From Bolinopsis microptera (taxonomy: Eukaryota; Ctenophora; Tentaculata; Lobata; Bolinopsidae): 64,000 nt of DNA. Below the pieces are notes generated by a model. That model was not told the DNA's origin. It made no database searches and was given only the letters and a program-made list of their open reading frames with translations. A program made the position numbers and the translations under genes. Shown here one piece after another: positions 32,140 through 44,860 of this stretch; the first letter of the stretch is position 1; every line of letters begins with the position of its first letter. Location: the NCBI RefSeq assembly GCF_026151205.1, contig NC_087072.1, positions 22,337,603-22,401,602 of the forward strand, read 5' to 3'.

Positions 32140-35100
32140 ATGGTCCGTTCTAAAGTTGAGCAGCATTATTTTGAGTAAGTCCTGCTTTTCAGTTTAATTC
32201 TCTTAAAATTGGGTATTGGTCCAGTACAGGCTCCAGTACAGGCTCCAGTACAGGCTCCAGTACAGGCTCCAGTACAGGCTCCAGTACAGGCTCCAGTACA
32301 GGCTCCAGACTCCAGTACAGGCTCCAGTACAGGCTCCAGTACAGGCTTCAGTACAGGCTCCAGTACAGGCTCCAGTACATGCTCCAGTACAGGCTCTACG
32401 ACCGCATTATTTTAAAATTATTGACCACTAATCAGTCTTATGACCCGCAGCTCAGCCAGTTCGGTGTGCAAGAGATCAGTACAGTTGATATCTCTCCTTC
32501 TTGTTGTGATGATCGCTGTTATCGTCTCCTACAGTCCTCCGATACGTCCTGTTACTTTCAGGTTAGTCCCGGACGTTTTGTTAATTGGAAATTTAGACTT
32601 GAATCACCAGATTTCATTCGTATTCTAGAGAAATTTTTAGGTGTTTTATTTACAATTAAAATTATTTGTAGTTTGTTCAACTTGTTCTTAACGAGTTTCC
32701 ATCCCCAGAATGCCACCAGCCCCGAAGCTCACTGGACCACTAACAGAAAATAACAGACTCAGATCCACTCAACAGATCCTAAAAAGTAGGATTGTTGGGC
32801 CTGAATCCATAGCTATAGGGTCAGATGGTAAGTCAGGGCCCCGTACCTTCAACAGTTCGTGATTAATATCATTCTTTATTTTTTTCCTAGGAACAGGGCT
32901 TACGAGAATCGTATCAGTATGATTTGTGCAACACATATATCACACTTCTACCACAAACCTACCGTTAAACACCCTCCCCTTTACACAGGACTAGCTAACA
33001 AACACCCCTCCCCAGGAACCCTGTACACAGGACTAGCTAACAAACACCCCTCCCCAGGAACCCTTTACACAGGACTGGCTATCAAACACCCCTCCCCAGG
33101 AACCCTGTACACAGGACTAGCTAACAAACACCCCTCCCCAGGAACCCTGTACACAGGACTAGCTAACAAACACCCCTCCCCAGGAACCCTTTACACAGGA
33201 CTAGCTAACAAACACCCCTCCCCAGGAACCCTGTACACAGGACTAGCTAACAAACACCCCTCCCCAGGAACCCTTTACACAGGACTAGCTAACAAACACC
33301 CCTCCCCAGGAACCCTTTACACAGGACTAGCTAACAAACACCCCTCCCCAGGAACCCTTTACACAGGACTAGCTAACAAACACCCCTCCCTAGGAACCCT
33401 TTACACAGGACTAGCTAACAAACACCCCTCCCCAGGAACCCTTTACACAGGACTAGCTAACAAACACCCCTCCCCAGGAACCCTGTACGGGGGGGGGGGG
33501 GGGGGGGGGTAATGACTACTTTTGGGGACTTGGGGAATTACGTCAACGATTTTACCCCGAGTCCCCATGATTTTTAGTCCCCATTAGTCCCCAAAAGTCT
33601 CCATTAATCCCCATTTAGATGATTTTTAGTCCCCATTAGTCCCCAAAAGTCTCCATTAGTCCCCATTCAGATTTATCCTACTCTTATCTTGGACAAAACA
33701 TCTCGATCGATTCGTGATTAAACTAACCTGAAAACCATAAATAACTGTCAAAAATTCTGGGGACTTATGGGGACAAATGGTGAATTACGTCAACGAGTTG
33801 ACCTCTAGTCCCCACGATTTTTAGTCCCCATTAGTCCCCAAAAGTCTCCATTGTTAGTCATTACCCCCCCCCCCCCCTGTACACAGGACTAGCTAACAAA
33901 CACCCCTCCCCAGGAACCCTGTACACAGGACTAGCTAACGGTAAGATAGTGTCAGTACGGGGTAAAGTGATAACAGAGATAGGCTACACTGGTCACGTGC
34001 ATTGCTCCAGTGAGGAGACTTGTGGGAGACCCCTCGGGGTCAGGATCCACAATGAGTCTCTCTATGTCATCAACGCTTACAAAGGTTAGATAAGTACACG
34101 TTTTTGGATTTGCGTTACCTGGTTTAATTGGAATTTATCTGAGACCAATTGCATGGCTATCTTTTTTATGACAAAAGATCTGATCGTTTAAGATTCCCTA
34201 TTTGCTGCGATTAAAAGCTTTGGTAATCTGAATTTGGTTATTTTATCAGCTCTAAATATCTACATCTTTACAGGAATACTGAAGGTGTCCCTGAACGGTG
34301 ATTCGCAACAAATGTTAGTGAATATGAAGGACGAATCTATACGTCTGAACAACAGACAAACCCGCTTTCTAAACGATCTTGACATATCATCGGCCGGTAA
34401 ATTGATAACAATAAATTTTTTAAATCAGTAGCTGGAGTCAATCTAATGAGTTTGATGTGTGATTATCCCGTTCAGTTCATTTTGCGGTTATAAAATGTGC
34501 CAGATCTGCCGGTCTCAGACAACGAGTTGACTAAATAATTGATTGTTTTCAGCAGAAAATATAATATGTAAATAATTTCTGTAGAACTAGACTAGTAGAC
34601 TTCTCTTCCTGCCTAACCTGCTGTATCAGGTGTTATCTACTTCACGGACTCGTCATCACGACACTCTCGAGAGTACAACATCTACGAGTTCCTGGAAGCT
34701 GGTCCCCACGGTACTCTCTTCAGTTACAACATGTTGACTCACGAGATTAAAGTACTGATATCAGGTCTACATTTCCCTAACGGGGTCCAGTTAGCACCAG
34801 ATGAGAGCTATGTTCTGGTAGCAGAATGTACCCGGGCTCGGATTGTCAGGTACTGGTTAAGGGGTGAGTTGACAGGAACATGGGACTATTTCGCTGTCAA
34901 CCTACCCGGTTATCCTGATAATATCAGGCGGAGAGAAAGTGGAGGGTATTGGTTAGGTATGGCAGCTATTAGACGACACCCTTTCTCCCTAGTTGACTCC
35001 CTAGCTCCCTACCCTCAAGTCAGAGCTACGCTCACTAAAATCCTTCCTTATTTTCTCCTCCGATCTCTGGCCTCTCAGTACGGTATGGTTGTAGTATTGG

Positions 35101-35252
35101 ACGAGTTTGGGAACATAATGGACTCTCTCCAAGACCCTGGAGGTCTTGTCATACCGTCCAGTTCAGAGATTGCCGAACATGACGGCGTTCTTTACATCGG
35201 GTCTTATTATTCTAGTTTCATCGGAAAACTCCGGCTCAAAGACGAGTTTTGA
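32140..35252 (+). CDS. APMAP: APMAP-like protein (strictosidine-synthase-like beta-propeller)
   Basis: Exons in phase: 32140-32174, 32436-32561, 32709-32827, 33914-34084, 34274-34396 and 34630-35252 (TGA), about 398 aa (human APMAP 416). The N-terminus has one membrane anchor (LISLLLVVMIAVIVSY). The lumenal part follows the family: VGPESIA, YTGLANGKIV, CGRPLGVR, YVINAYKG, FLNDLDIS-AG, IYFTDSSS, FPNGVQLAPDESYVLVAE, LPGYPDNIR, GGYWLGMA and EHDGVLYIGSY. This is a six-bladed propeller, type II membrane protein with arylesterase-like activity reported for family members. Start: exon 1 is inferred from phase and position; an ATG at 32440 inside exon 2 is the fallback. A minisatellite built from the exon 4 (33914) splice acceptor fills the preceding intron. 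Confidence 0.92.
32219..32396 (+). repeat. 12-bp minisatellite in APMAP intron 1
   Basis: Unit ccagtacaggct, about 15 copies with one 6-bp slip near 32309. Confidence 0.95.
32981..33488 (+). repeat. 42-bp minisatellite built from the APMAP exon 33914 acceptor
   Basis: Twelve units before the inserted element, one more after it, then the real exon. Each unit has the acceptor caccccTCCCCAG| and the first 26 exon bases (GAACCCTGTACACAGGACTA..). The 42-bp period keeps a frame open (TLYTGLANKHPSPG repeats). Confidence 0.95.
33489..33877. mobile_element. MITE-like element with poly-G/poly-C ends inserted in the minisatellite
   Basis: Ends are (G)21-taatgacta and tagtcatta-(C)14, an inverted repeat. 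The inside has several copies of gatttttagtccccattagt / ccccaaaagtctccatt. It interrupts a 42-bp unit and is flanked on both sides by tgtac, a likely 5-bp target duplication. Confidence 0.8.
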
Positions 35253-36258
35253 CTCTTTAGAGCAAACTGCCATTAACTCACAGACAGATGAAGTCATTCG
35301 TAGCGGCGAACTACTTATAATTCATATTCGTGTCATTACATGTTGGTATAATTGTTGTTGACAATGAACCTATAATATATATAATGGGTTCCAGAACCGA
35401 TAAGAGGTATTTTTAAGAAGAACCAGGTAAGACTCCTGACAAAGATTACCCCCCACCACCTGGCAGGATACGGGCCCGGTACTCTCGTAAATGCGGCGCT
35501 GCTTTAACGGCGACATGATTGCTAATTAGCGGCGATTAGCGCCAATTAGCGCTATTATTAGTTCTGATATCCTCGTAATATGGAAACGAGCTTGCGTTTA
35601 TCCTCCACGGATGTTGTTAATCATTTACGAGCGAATCTTGATTTGTCCGGCTGTAGGACTAGTGGTGGGTTGTTTCTCTTCAATAGCTTTGCTGGCAGTT
35701 TTACTGATCAGAAGTTTGAATAATGTATTGTGATTGATGTTATATTTATTTTTATTTGTAATTTATATTAATTTTATTAGTAAAATGTTGATCAGAAAGA
35801 TTTTTAATCCGTTCTTTTCCTTGTTTTAACTATCAAATGTTTACGATTCAAATCACGCCTAAATGTAATGAGTGACGGATGTTGTCTGCCTGCACAGTGC
35901 ACTCAGCCTGCACATTCGATCACAGATCATATCTAAAAAAGCTTTTTCCAAACGGTTGAGCCAATTTTTTACCCATTTCCTGATCCGACCATTCGTGCCA
36001 CACCGTATAATTACAAGTATATGCTCGGCTAGAATAAAGTTTAATTGCAAACAGTAATAAACTTTTAACCGTTGAACCGGCTAGGTCGCTAATTCGCTCT
36101 CACATCTTTCACACACATCTTGTAACTCATAATTGAGAGTTGGAAGTTTCCCCCGTTACTGCTTGCTCGTTATAATATGTTCTGGTAATTATGCAGCTGC
36201 TCTGAATGTAGGTATTTAACCGCTGTCTACCCCTCACTCCCATCATCTTGGGTTTAGC
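35253..36258. other. APMAP 3' UTR and intergenic
   Basis: No gene recognised. An AATAAA is present near 36055. Confidence 0.5.
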
Positions 36259-36365
36259 GTGTGTCTCCTAGACTAAAATACTAAGTATTAGGTGTGTCTC
36301 CTAGACTAAAATACTAAGTATTAGGTGTGTCTCCTAGACTAAAATACTAAGTATTAGGTGTGTCC
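36259..36365 (+). repeat. 33-bp tandem repeat, about 3.3 copies
   Basis: Unit gtgtgtctcctagactaaaa..ctaagtattag, nearly identical copies. Confidence 0.95.
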
Positions 36366-36944
36366 TAAGTCCCTAAGCTAAAAAGTTTTCCCTTTCAGTG
36401 TAGACACATCTCTACATCATTGATATTACACTTTACAGATGGGGTAGGGTTATTTGTCGTAAGGCTGAGGAATATCAACCTGTATACTTATCCTTTAGTT
36501 GGAGCGTGACGCTAAACAGAGTATACACTATACAGGCCAAGGAACATGTTTATTTTATCTTTTCTCAAAGAAACATAACTGTATTCTGTAACATTCATCT
36601 GCTTTACACCGTTTCATGATATCCTCTGTTCCTATTTCCACTGAGGTGAGCTGATTTTCATCTTGATACTGAGTAGGGTTATTTGTCTTATAGTTATAAG
36701 CTAGGTGGTACGCATTGTCTCCGAAATAATGTTAAAGTTTGACAATAACTATTATTTGTGGACAGATATCATTAATATTCGTAATGAATTAAGGTAGGTT
36801 TAAAAGTAGCTGAGCTGCTTCAAATCTCAGTTCAGTGTGTTACTTAGTGTCTCCTCAGTATGTTACTTAGTGTCTTCTCTCTGCTTCTCTGTTATAATTA
36901 ATATCAGTCCACATTATCCCAGTCTCAATAGCTACTGACTTACT
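36366..36944. other. Intergenic
   Basis: Nothing recognised. Confidence 0.5.
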
Positions 36945-37897
36945 GAGTACTGAGGCCCCTACTGAGGCCCCTACTGAGGCCCCTACTGAGGCCCCTACTG
37001 AGGCCCCTACTCAGGCCCCTACTCAGGCCCCTACTCAGGCCCCTACTCAGGCCCCTACTCAGGCCCCTACTCAGGCCCCTACTCAGGCCCCTACTCACTA
37101 CTGAGGCCCCTACTCAGGCCCCTACTCAGGCCCCTACTGAGGCCCCTACTCAGGCCCCTACTCAGGCCCCTACTGAGGCCCCTACTCAGGCCCCTACTCA
37201 GGCCCCTACTCAGGCCCCTACTCAGGCCCCTACTCAGGCCCCTACTCAGGCCCCTACTCAGGCCCCTACTCACTACTCAGGCCCCTACTCAGGCCCCTAC
37301 TCAGGCCCCTACTCAGGCCCCTACTCACTACTCAGGCCCCTACTCAGGCCCCTACTGAGGCCCCTACTCAGGCCCCTACTCAGGCCCCTACTCAGGCCCC
37401 TACTCAGGCCCTACTCACTACTCAGGCCCCTACTCAGGCCCCTACTCAGGCCCCTACTCAGGCCCCTACTCCCCTCACTACTCAGGCCCCTACTCAGGCC
37501 CCTACTCAGGCCCCTACTCACTACTCAGGCCCCTACTCAGGCCCCTACTGAGGCCCCTACTCAGGCCCCTACTCAGGCCCCTACTCAGGCCCCTACTCAC
37601 TACTCAGGCCCCTACTCAGGCCCCTACTCAGGCCCCTACTCACTACTCAGGCCCCTACTCAGGCCCCTACTCAGGCCCCTACTCAGGCCCCTACTCACTA
37701 CTCAGGCCCCTACTCAGGCTCCTACTCAGGCCCCTACTCAGGCCCCTACTCACTACTCAGGCCCCTACTCAGGCCCCTACTCAGGCCCCTACTCAGGCCC
37801 CTACTCAGGCCCCTACTCAGGCCCCTACTCAGGCCCCTACTCAGGCCCCTACTCAGGCCCCTACTCAGGCCCCTACTCAGGCCCCTACTCAGGCCCA
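36945..37897 (+). repeat. 12-bp minisatellite (ggcccctactca) with higher-order pattern
   Basis: About 950 bp of ggcccctact(c/g)a, interrupted at irregular intervals by cactactca, giving a higher-order structure of 3-8 units. Confidence 0.95.
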
Positions 37898-38929
37898 TTA
37901 TTATAGAGGCCCTTCAAAACCATTATTACTTTGTTATTCAATTTTTTCTGCAGGGCTCCCTGTTGATGCGCTCCATAATTTGCAGGCCTACTTTCCTGGT
38001 CAGTATAGTAATAGTACTAGTAGTACTTATAGTACTAGTATTATACAAATAATACCCCAAAAATACATGTTGCATTTAGCTCTTGCTTTTTATCCGTTGT
38101 ACGTATCTTTTCCTTAAAGCTCTATCCAGTATACTGGAGCCAGTATACTGTTAGCCATGACTGGTAATGGCGTACAGTTACAGAAAAATTCTAATATCTC
38201 TGAATTCTGATAGTCCAGCAGGACCCATATTTCCATGCAGGACCCACATTTCCGCTAATACCTTTGTCCAGTAATAATAATATTCAGCCAGTGCTGCAGT
38301 GCTGTAGGCATTAAAAGGTTAGGTTAAATGTCTATTTAATTAGTATTGGTCAATATTTATACCCAGTACGCCCTTTTGTTTGCCATCCCAATAAAATGAA
38401 CTGAGGGAGACTAGATGTGTAATAATATTACATTACATGTGTAATAATATAACATTGTAATCTCGTAATGTAACGAGTGAGTAATAATAATTGCACTGTT
38501 ATGAGTTATATATTTACCGCATAGACTTAGAGCACGGGTGTTATATCTACACAATATTAAACGCATGTAGCCGGCCCTTCTAGCTCCCTCTATTTTAGCC
38601 CCTTGACTGTATTGCAGACTGTACCTATGATGCGTTGGATTATTAGGTCCTGCTTCTTTTACCTTTTATAGCGTTGTATTTTGTCAGGCCATTTCAATTT
38701 CATCATTGTAGATGATCATTGAGGGTGCTTGAATGTCGCAATATGCTTTTAATTTCGATTGGATTTGACTGAAGCAGCTACTGGAACCGCTAGCCATCGT
38801 TTTCACAATACACAGAAGTATTATATATACAGTGGAATAGTGGCGAGTCTGAAGTAATAATATAATATGTAAATATATAATGATATATAAATATGCAGTA
38901 ATATATAATTGTAATTGTACTAAGACAGT
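37898..38929. other. Intergenic
   Basis: AT-rich with short agtactagta runs near 38010. No gene seen. Confidence 0.5.
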
Positions 38930-39132
38930 GGTGGGTACTGGGTAGACGATGGGTCCACTGTTAGGACAGTGGTGGGTAGACGATGGGTCCACTGTTAGGA
39001 CAGTGTTGGGTAGACTATGGCCATGGGTCCACTGTTAGGACACTGGTGGGTAGACTATGGGTCCACTGTTAGGACAGTGGTGGGTAGACGATGGGTCCAC
39101 TGTTAGGACAGTTGTGGGTAGACGATGGGTCT
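38930..39132 (+). repeat. About 33-bp tandem repeat, six copies
   Basis: Unit gtgggtagacgatgggtccactgttaggaca with small indels. Short spurious ORFs on both strands come from it. Confidence 0.9.
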
Positions 39133-40756
39133 ATTTCCGGGCAGGAAGTTATGTTGAGTGTACTTGTTATAGAATATAATTATAGTTGTTATAGTTATAC
39201 TTGTTATAGACATTACACACCTTGTTATAGACACCTGACAATTGTCCACTGGGCCCTGGTGGCCGGCAATGCATTCAATACTTCCTGTGATGTCAAAGAT
39301 ATATTTTATATTCAATGATGATTCATGTTGCTCCAGGGCCATTTTGACTTGATATAAAGCATCCTTCCAAAGTTAGGTCCAATCCGAAAAACATCATTAC
39401 TTGTGGACAGTGGGCAGTTTACGCAATGGCCAATAAATTATTTTACCACTTCGACCTCTGCACTCGTGCTCTGTGCTGGTTTTTAATTTTTTGCTGTGGT
39501 TTGAATGTTTATTTAAAAATAACAAGTCAATGGCCAATAATTTATAAAATAAACACTTTTTTAATTTGACTACTAAAACCTCGTCCTCCTTGACGAAAAA
39601 AACAGTTTGCTCGCCATGCTTTATTGCTTTTGTAGAGCAAAAAAACTTAGGGCTGACCAGGTTCTGGTCAATATCGAGAGCGCTGACTAATTTTTATAAT
39701 TATATCTTTTGAAAAATCCTGCAGGGCAAACGGCCACTGCAAAATGCTTTTATTTACATTTACAATGAATTACGGTATTCTTATTTACAATGAATAAGAA
39801 TAGTAATACCGTAATCCGATAATTTTTTCTCCGAAATTTTACCAATTCTTGTCTTAAATCTCAAATATGAAGTCAGAAATGCTTTAGCCTTAGCATTTTA
39901 CAACATTTGACGAAGACTTGCCTCTTTCATCAAATTTGCATTGTTTAATGAAAAATCTATTCCACGTGCTTTTATAACAACGTATCACGGTCTTCACAGT
40001 GTCTGTGTTTAACGTAATGCAGATAGACATTGTTGAAAATAGACAATGTTATAGCTTTGCCTTAGTTTGAATATAGCTGCCACAAGCACGAACCAAGATC
40101 TAAATCGCGAGAAGGTGAGTAACTACCTGCAACTCAATAATACTCTTACATTATGATTAATATTTTGTATCCCTCAAAGACAATATTCAACAATCGACTG
40201 ACATGAGGTTTGATACTTTAATTATGAGAGTTTCACGCACGTTCTTATTCAACAACTACCACAATCCACATAATGACTTATTCTACAACTACGAACTACC
40301 ACATAATCCATTACCATGAATACCTGGGGACACAGGTAATGATCATGTTCATAAACATATAGAAACATATAGAACGCCGAATAGAGATTCGGCAGAATGA
40401 CAGGCTGAGCGCCGCCCAGTAACATAATCCATTAATCCACATATTGATTTTCAGATTCCTAATGTTACAGTTCTCTCACTGATTAATAGGTTGCAACAGC
40501 TCGTTCTCTGACCGCGACAAAAATATTATAATATGCAGAAGGTCAACCGACATAAGCCGACATGAGATAAGATGATTATCAACCGTTTCTTATCTTGTCT
40601 TGGGGATGATTAAGATTTTGTCTGTTTTATGCCCAGAAGTACTAATAGTACTACTATCTTACTATACTACTGAAGTTGCTTGTACTGGTCCCTAAATAAT
40701 TAATGATCATGGGTAGACTATGATATTGTGTCTCATGGTGTGGTAGAAAGTTTAAA
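39133..40756. other. Intergenic, with one dispersed repeat copy
   Basis: No gene. 40322-40430 holds a copy of the dispersed family cctggggac..atgttcataaacata..agattcggc..aggctgagcgc. Confidence 0.55.
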
Positions 40757-41279
40757 AACTGAATCGGTTAAATTCAGTTTTTAATGTTAAAACTGAATCG
40801 GTTAAATTCAGTTTTTAATGTTAAAACTGAATCGGTTAAATTCAGTTTTTAATGTTAAAACTGAATCGGTTAAATTCAGTTTTTAATGTTAAAACTGAAT
40901 CGGTTAAATTCAGTTTTTAATGTTAAAACTGAATCGGTTAAATTCAGTTTTTAATGTTAAAACTGGATCGGTTAAATACAGTTTTTAATGTTAAAACTGA
41001 ATCGGTTAAATTCAGTTTTTAATGTTAAAACTGAATCGGTTAAATTCAGTTTTTAATGTTAAAACTGAATCGGTTATATTCAGTTTTTAATGTTAAAACT
41101 GAATCGGTTGAATTCAGTTTTTAATGTTAAAACTGAATCGGTTAAATTCAGTTTTTAATGTTAAAACTGAATCGGTTAAATTCAGTTTTTAATGTTAAAA
41201 CTGAATCGGTTAAATTCAGTTTTTAATGTTAAAACTGAATCGGTTAAATTCAGTTTTTAATGTTAAAACTGAATCGGTT
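40757..41279. repeat. 34-bp satellite with a palindromic unit, about 15 copies
   Basis: Each unit contains aaactgaat-cggttaa-attcagttt, a 9-bp inverted repeat around a 7-bp loop, followed by tttaatgtt. Units are almost identical. Confidence 0.95.
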
Positions 41280-41460
41280 TTAATCTTATATATGCGAGCT
41301 ATGTGTGCTGTGTGTCTCATATTTGTTGTGTCAATGATGACCATTAGTATTAATAATTAACTATTAACAGCTAATACCAGATGATGCATATTTAACTGAA
41401 GTGATCGCTTATGTCAAGACTCAAGATATAAAACCAATCTAGTTTTCAAGTTTTGACCAA

Positions 41461-41575
41461 ACTCCCGATCAAACTTCCAATCAAACTTCGATCAAACTTC
41501 CGATCAAACTTCCGATCAAACTTCCGATCAAACTTCCGATCAAACTTCCGATCAAACTTCCGATCAAACTTCCGA
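41461..41575 (+). repeat. 12-bp minisatellite (gatcaaacttcc)
   Basis: About nine copies, mainly exact. Confidence 0.95.
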
Positions 41576-44399
41576 GTGGTCTTTTCAACGCAAGTGCATT
41601 ATGTCAAAAAATGTGAAATCAGCTTTGACCACATATTGCCTGAACCGGTAAAATATGATTAATCACACTTTGAAATGTTCGTTAATGACTTAAATCATAA
41701 AGGAGTCCATCGATCGCAATTATTTTAGTCTTTAAAAACAAATAATATCGTACATTATCCCATCATCAGTAGGTTATACTTATACTATTTTAATTGGTTT
41801 ATTCAATATGATTTGAATACTAATACTATATTATATTCAGTAGCATGTTCGGCCTATGCACTACCTTCTGTAAATTCCATTGCATACAACAGAAATTTAT
41901 TTTAGATCTGTATTGTATTGTAGTATAAACTAAAGAATGTCGAGTTCAACATCTGACGTGTTGTCATGATAACAACAAATGCAATATCAATAGTAATGCT
42001 GCTTTATTCTCAAGAATGTGCAGTTTTTATGCAAATATAATGCAACCTTAATGACGATATCGAGCATGTTGGCTCGTGATCCAAATCCGACTCTAAACTC
42101 CCCAAAATATTAATATTCTCATGTTCAAAAGTAAATATTTCTGTAGAAAAGGAGGATCAGCCGGATTGGTATTGATGAAAAGTGAGTCGCATACTTTGGT
42201 CGAATTTGGTTCATTGTCGACATCTCGCAACTGCAATTCAAAGAAAGCATGCTAATGGACAATGACCAGTATACTTCTTAATAATTTGTAACATAATAGT
42301 GTTGTCGGGTATGAATAATGTTCGTATACTTCCAACACTTATGATGATAACCACGATTATGAAAAACTTACAATGGGCAGTCCTGAGCAACAAATGACGT
42401 CATTAGGCTGCTCAATAAACCGCTCATTTTTAATTGAATTTTACCGTTTATTCGTTGAGTGAGTCATTACATGAGGATTATTACATTATCCCAAAAGTAT
42501 TGAGAAGATATGCGACTACAAGTAAAAGAGTAAGGACCTGTTGGTTAAATGTTGACGGATTGAAGACGAGATCAGGATATTACTTTAGTACACAGTGACA
42601 CGTCACACGCGACGAGTACAAATTGTAAACCACTTTGTGAACAACATGTTTTTGTTTAATTGTCCGTGTTGCTTTGACTTTGAGTTAGTGCCAGGAGTTG
42701 AGGAGTGGTGAATTATTTTAGATTTATTTGCTGTCAACTGAAATGTTTTAAACTTTAAACTTTAAAAAGTCGTTAACGTTTACACTTCAGATTTGAAGAG
42801 TTTTGTATAATGCATACATCATCTTGGAATTAATTAGTGTCACTGTGTTTACTGAGTTACTATTATTGACCTGCTGCTCAGCTTGCTATTGATAAGTTGC
42901 AGTGGTCCACTCGGCCATTTATCATTATGTAACTGAATCCATCAGTGTTTTCATATTCGTCTCTATCAGAAATGGAACTACTATTAGTATTACTAGAGCC
43001 ACTGGATCCCTTTTATACCTTATAAATTCTATGTGATTAATATTATCAATGATTTCCATGGAACCATCAAACTCGTTGTATCACGTCGTGACACCCACGT
43101 TTTTACGATATAGGGGGAGCCGCGGCGGGTCATACAACGTATGACAACAAACTCGGCGGGGGTACAGCTATAACATTGTAATTTGGATTACTTGTGGAAG
43201 TTTTTGTGAGATTTTAGTTTTAAATGGCTCCAACGGAGCTAATAGTAATGGATCCCATTTAGAGATTTTAACAATTCATACAGTATTCATTAAATTTATA
43301 TTCATTTTATATCAAACATTATGTTACCTGATCCACATTCCAATGATTCCTTATTAAATCCATTGAGGGGACTTAAAGCTCCATTCACAAACGTCGCCAA
43401 ATACACTAGTCATAATCGTAAATAAAACCTATAAGTATAATATCCTTGGTGTTTGGACTTGATGAAGTCATTGCCCTGTCCCCGTTGAAAATTCCCATGG
43501 TTCGACTTATTATCTCTTTGCTGTTTCAGTCCATTGTTTCACAAATTAGAATATAGATTGTAGAATAGTAGTACTATAACTCAATTAGATTGATCTGATC
43601 ACTTCAATAGAATTCAACAATTAACAAATGTTGCGGTGGAACACGTGATCCGCTGCGAATTATATAGAAGTACAACTACAATAAAATTTAGGGAAATGTT
43701 ACTGTAAATCCAGGAAATTTGCTGTGTCGCAGTGTTATTGAATTTGAAACAAAGACTAGTCATGTCAGATCCTCGCAACACTGCTCAGTCAGATCGCAGG
43801 GTGTGATTATACCTGGATGTTGGTCATAATATGCTTTAATTGTAGTTGTACGTGCCGTCACGTTATAATATCGATATTGAATTTCTTCGTAAGGGTTAAC
43901 GTTTTCTTTTCATTACTTGAATGCATAGATTTTCGCGATATTTGAATTGAATGAGCTTCTTTGCTGCCCGTTTCAATTTAATATCCTAATAGGACGATGA
44001 CTGAAGTTAGCCTGAAATAGTATTCGGGCGTTTATTTTGTGAACTTTCTGTTGCTGAGGAATTCTGATTAGAAAATTTCCGTTCGTTACGATTTTCACTG
44101 CTCTTCGATTTGGCTATTTTTATAATTACGTCTAACACGTGATGGTAGTTCATGTTCTCCTTTTCTGCACTTGTTTCTATACTTATGCTTATGCTTATAT
44201 GATGTGTATAATTTATACCGCACTAGTAATGCAAACACTGTTCTACAAAAGATGAGGAGTCAATCGATGTTATTTTGCAGCTCCGTTCCCCAAATTCAAT
44301 CATCTCAGTAGACAAATTCATGTATTGCGCAGTTGTTGCCCTCTTTATGAAAGTTTCCGCTATTAAAACTTGTCCAAAAGTTTAACGAGTCTTAAATTA
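41576..44399. other. Intergenic desert
   Basis: 2.8 kb of AT-rich sequence in which I recognise no exon, RNA gene or repeat array. Confidence 0.45.
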
Positions 44400-44429
44400 G
44401 GCAACAAAGTGGCATTTTTAGCAGTTCGT

Positions 44430-44860
44430 TCAGAGGATGCTCATGTGCCCTAGTAAAGGAACCTTCGGTGTTAGCAGAGTGTGTGAAGATATGTCCACTA
44501 TCCGGGAAGTGTACAGTTTTGAGAATACAATTTGTGACTCCTCATACTTTGCAGAACAGTGTTCGTATACCTTGTTCCAAATCCAACGTTTATGGCGATT
44601 CATGCCGTGTTTTCCTGATTTTATGTTGTATTGATGCAAGCTTCTTCTGGGTTGCACAAGTCTCCTAGTCTGCTTTAGAGATCCCGTGAGTGTGAAAGTA
44701 ATTCCAATATATGTGTACTCACGCACTGATGGTATACGCGTGTCTCCGTAGGCAAAGTTTGTACTATCCTTGAGCAGTGAGCACATACCCTGCCCGGTTG
44801 AGCACCATAATTGCTGTTTGAGGAATCAGGAATGAATGTCACGAAGGACAATCCCAGCTT
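44430..44860 (-). mobile_element. Decayed LINE-A-type ORF2 fragment
   Basis: The minus frames contain IMVLNRAG, SVREYTYIGITFTLTGS and YNIKSGKHGMNRH, matching VMVFNRSG, SVREYCYLGITFTLNGS and FNIETGRYAINRE of LINE-A ORF2. The blocks are collapsed together with internal deletions and frameshifts. Confidence 0.75.

Noticed and set aside
32859-33512. Repeat protein (TLYTGLANKHPSPG)n
   Set aside because: Intron array derived from the APMAP acceptor and interrupted by an inserted element; only possible as rare alternative splicing.
38684-38992. Minus-strand ORF of 102 aa
   Set aside because: Overlaps the 33-bp repeat and AT-rich sequence; no motif or splice support.
40757-41279. CRISPR-like array
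   Set aside because: Units are contiguous with no unique spacers, in a eukaryotic genome; a satellite. The same holds for the other arrays.
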